A DNA stretch of 64,000 nucleotides from JAIPFM01 sp964494325 (GTDB taxonomy: Bacteria > Planctomycetota > Phycisphaerae > Sedimentisphaerales > Anaerobacaceae). Location: positions 12,844-76,843 of the forward strand of contig CAZBTJ010000005.1 of the NCBI GenBank assembly GCA_964494325.1, given 5' to 3'. The position numbers and the translations under genes were made by a program. The notes under the pieces are model-generated. The model did not search any database and had not been told where the DNA came from. It was given only the letters and a program-made list of their open reading frames with translations. Each line of letters starts with the position of its first letter. Positions within the stretch are counted from its first letter, which is position 1. This document shows positions 61,522 through 64,000 of this stretch, piece after piece.

Positions 61522-64000
61522 ATGATGATCAGGCAACGAAGCAAATCCATGTGGAGTCTCGCCGCTGTGGCGATGGCACTCCTCATGCTCACGATGACTT
61601 CGGCGACTCAAGCCGGCGTCATATTGCGAGTAGATTTCAATTCTAGTCAAGATGGTGGGGGCGATTCAACCACGGATGCTGATCCCAGCCTCTCTGTGGC
61701 TAACACCAATCAAGAAGATTGGTCGTCTTACCACGCAAACCATGAAGCGGCTGCTGAATTTGTCACGGCTGATTACGGTGGTATCACGGTGACTCCCGCC
61801 TGGCCAAATACGACAGACAACCGTGTTCAGCAGTCTATTGACCGCAGTGCTGGTAATGACAGTAACTGGGACGATGCTGATGGCTGGCTCAACCTTATCA
61901 CTGACTTTATTGGTATTGACACACGCACGGGCAATGGAGGAAACGGCAACTGGGATGGCACCACTGGTACACCCACGTACATGACGCTCGCTTTGGGCGG
62001 GCTGTCCGGTGGATTGTATGAGTGGACTTCATTTCATCACGACACCGAGAATGTTCATGGCCCATTTGCAGTCTGGATTTCCACCGATGGCGGCGATACG
62101 TTCGAACAGGTCGATGATGGTGTTATGACTGATAGTACTGAGGGCGGAAGCCCCGACTCCGGTGCCTTGGAATTTGGCCCCGATATATACGCACTGTCTT
62201 CCACGTATAAAATGACATTTACTGCAAGCGGCAATGATGATGTTGTCTTGCGTTTTGCACCCTATGCCGCTGAGGCTGTTCATAAACAGATCTGGGGTTT
62301 GAATGGTTTTGAACTGGCGCAACTGGTATCAGACAGTGCCGGCGTTCCCACTCCCAAAAATGCGGCTGCAGATGTCCTGCGTGATTCTGTGCTGACATGG
62401 ATGCCGGGTACGTCCGCCGTGTCCCATGATGTGTATCTCGGGTCAGATTGGACCGATGTGAATGATGCTTCGACCGCCAGTGTGGTATATCAAGGTCGTC
62501 AAGACGCTAATAGCATTGATCCGGGTCGCTTGGATCTGGACCAGACTTATTACTGGCGCGTGGATGAGGTGGCCTCTAACGGTGATGTTTTTACAGGCTC
62601 TGTCTGGAGTTTCACCATTGAACCACGTTCCATCCAAATTCCTGGTGCCGACATTATTGCCACAGCTTCCAGCGATTCAGGCGACACGTCAATGCCCGAA
62701 AAGACGCTTGATGGGTCTGGATTGGATGAAGAGGGTGCCCATGCCATTGCCACCGAGACCATGTGGTTCACGGCCATGGGTGATGCAGACCCCTGGATTC
62801 AATACGAATTTGCGGGTGTCAAACAACTGGATATCATGAAGATCTGGAACTCCAACAGTTCAGCCGAGAGTTTTCTTGGCTATGGCGTTCAGGGTGTTGA
62901 GATTGCCTATTCACAGGATGGTGAAACCTGGACTGTGTTTGAAGATGTCAATCAGTTCAGTCAGGCTCCGGGTGTACCCACCTATACTCAGTATGATGAA
63001 ATTGTCCTGGGTGGTATTGCAGCCAAGATGGTTCGTTTGAACATTCAGAGCAACTTTGGCGGTTTCTTGCAGTCCTACAGCCTCAGCGAAGTTCAATTCA
63101 AAGCCATTCCTGCGGCGGCTCGTACGCCCATGCCGGAGTCTGGATCAGTGGACATGGCTCCGGGCACCGAGTTATCTTGGCGTTCAGGTCGCAATGTGGC
63201 TGAAAGTCTGGTGTCTATCAGTACAGATCCCAATGAATTGGCTGATGGTCTGGCAGCTTCTGCCACATCCAATACCAATAGTATTAACCTCAGTGTGTTT
63301 GATATCGAGCTGGGTGAGACCTATTACTGGCGTGTGGATGAAGTGAACAATGCTGATGCTGTCTCTGTTTGGCCAGGTCCTGTGTGGAGTCTGAGCACTG
63401 TCGAATCGATCGTTGTAGACGATTTCGAAAGTTACACAAACGACAGTCCTAATCGTCCTTTCCAGGTTTGGCTTGACGGCTATGGCTATTCCGCTGACGA
63501 GTTCTTTGCCGAATACAATGGTAATGGCACGGGTGCTGGCATTGGCCATGATATCTGGAGTGTGGCGAGTGAGCATTATAATGGCTCCATTATGGAGACC
63601 ACCAATGTCAAAAGTGGTGGACAGTCCATGCCGTTCTATTACAGCAATTCAGGTAGCGTGGCGTCGCAGACTGAGCGCACATTTGCGCCAGCGCAAGATT
63701 GGACCATTGCCGGGGTAAAGACCCTGTCAATCGCCTTTAGTGGCCAAGAAGGCAACACTGGCACATTGTATGTCAAGATCAACAACACCAAGCTGACCTA
63801 CCCACACGCTGCAACGAACATTGCTGTAGGCGCATGGCAGGCCTGGAATATTGATTTGACTTCCATGAATGTTCAAAATGTTACGACCCTCCAGATTGGT
63901 GTGGATGGGGCCGGTGCCTCCGGTATGATCCTGATTGACGATATCAAGCTGTATCCCATGGCTGGCGAATTGATCGTGCCGGCTGAGCCGGATGCTGCAG
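61522..64000 (+). CDS. Large secreted multidomain protein, discoidin-like, partial at window end
   Basis: At least 826 residues, open to the right edge. A signal peptide (about 1-35, ending 'SATQAG') is followed by a beta-rich domain (about 35-270), a fibronectin-like segment ending 'YYWRVDEV' near 345, a discoidin/F5-8 type C-like domain (about 370-530, 'WIQYEFAGVKQLDIMKIWNSN' region), a second 'YYWRVDEVNNAD' segment near 605, and a 'VVDDFESYTNDSPNRPFQVWLDGYG' start of another carbohydrate-binding-like domain near 632. This architecture is common in Phycisphaerae extracellular proteins, which often end in LamG and a PEP-CTERM signal; the end is outside the window. GGAGG lies 6 bases before the ATG. 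Confidence 0.85.
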   Translation, partial: MMIRQRSKSMWSLAAVAMALLMLTMTSATQAGVILRVDFNSSQDGGGDSTTDADPSLSVANTNQEDWSSYHANHEAAAEFVTADYGGITVTPAWPNTTDNRVQQSIDRSAGNDSNWDDADGWLNLITDFIGIDTRTGNGGNGNWDGTTGTPTYMTLALGGLSGGLYEWTSFHHDTENVHGPFAVWISTDGGDTFEQVDDGVMTDSTEGGSPDSGALEFGPDIYALSSTYKMTFTASGNDDVVLRFAPYAAEAVHKQIWGLNGFELAQLVSDSAGVPTPKNAAADVLRDSVLTWMPGTSAVSHDVYLGSDWTDVNDASTASVVYQGRQDANSIDPGRLDLDQTYYWRVDEVASNGDVFTGSVWSFTIEPRSIQIPGADIIATASSDSGDTSMPEKTLDGSGLDEEGAHAIATETMWFTAMGDADPWIQYEFAGVKQLDIMKIWNSNSSAESFLGYGVQGVEIAYSQDGETWTVFEDVNQFSQAPGVPTYTQYDEIVLGGIAAKMVRLNIQSNFGGFLQSYSLSEVQFKAIPAAARTPMPESGSVDMAPGTELSWRSGRNVAESLVSISTDPNELADGLAASATSNTNSINLSVFDIELGETYYWRVDEVNNADAVSVWPGPVWSLSTVESIVVDDFESYTNDSPNRPFQVWLDGYGYSADEFFAEYNGNGTGAGIGHDIWSVASEHYNGSIMETTNVKSGGQSMPFYYSNSGSVASQTERTFAPAQDWTIAGVKTLSIAFSGQEGNTGTLYVKINNTKLTYPHAATNIAVGAWQAWNIDLTSMNVQNVTTLQIGVDGAGASGMILIDDIKLYPMAGELIVPAEPDAA

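Overview
The window looks like a chromosome segment of a Planctomycetota bacterium, most likely class Phycisphaerae. The evidence is two stand-alone prepilin-like proteins with the H-X9-DG signature, a huge secreted protein with repeated 'YYWRVDEV' and 'VDDFESY' phrases next to a discoidin-like domain, an exosortase/EpsI system, and a moderate GC content. This placement is inference from protein style; no rRNA, tRNA or CRISPR array was seen.

Layout. (1) 1-3.4 kb, minus strand: a YtrA-type GntR regulator, an ABC ATPase and an ABC-2 permease, with a palindromic operator and odd 7-bp tandem repeats between genes. (2) 3.5-28.1 kb, plus strand: a large exopolysaccharide locus. It opens with an exosortase-associated EpsI protein and a decayed second copy of its C-terminus. 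Then come two nucleotide-sugar dehydrogenases, a Wzx flippase, a nucleotidyltransferase-like protein with a kinase-like partner, four glycosyltransferases, two hexapeptide acetyltransferases, a Wzy-like polymerase, a fused nucleotidyltransferase/hexapeptide/exosortase protein, a Wzc-type tyrosine kinase, an initiating phosphoglycosyl transferase with a degenerate pyrophosphorylase-like N-terminus, and a 1409-residue TPR protein resembling PrsT. A terminator follows at about 28.44 kb. No Wza-type outer-membrane exporter is present in the window. (3) 28.9-36.4 kb, plus strand: an alpha-2-macroglobulin with thioester plus PBP1C. (4) 36.3-43.7 kb, minus strand: a TolC/CusB/CusA heavy-metal efflux operon, again with heptad repeats in its gaps. 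(5) 43.9-45.3 kb, minus strand: rlmN and a broken ferredoxin-reductase-like remnant.

(6) 45.6-51.8 kb, plus strand: a tight six-gene operon encoding a PqqD-like small protein, an ATP-grasp ligase, a diaminopimelate-decarboxylase-like PLP enzyme, a urea-transporter/M23-peptidase fusion, a beta-barrel-like protein and a TPR protein. I cannot assign this set to a described pathway; it is the best candidate here for an undescribed system. (7) 51.9-54.2 kb, minus strand: Lon protease. (8) 54.5-58.0 kb, plus strand: a PfkB sugar kinase, a secreted alpha/alpha-barrel glycosidase-like protein and a class-C beta-lactamase-like serine hydrolase. (9) 58.2-64 kb: two H-X9-DG prepilin-like genes around an AraC regulator, then three repeated operator-like boxes and the start of a large secreted discoidin-type protein that runs off the right edge.

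How the genes fit together: regions 2 and 3 concern the cell envelope (polysaccharide synthesis coupled to exosortase sorting, then periplasmic defence/peptidoglycan synthesis). Region 9 looks like a regulated surface or substrate-binding unit. The regulatory calls rest on reading sequence patterns only.
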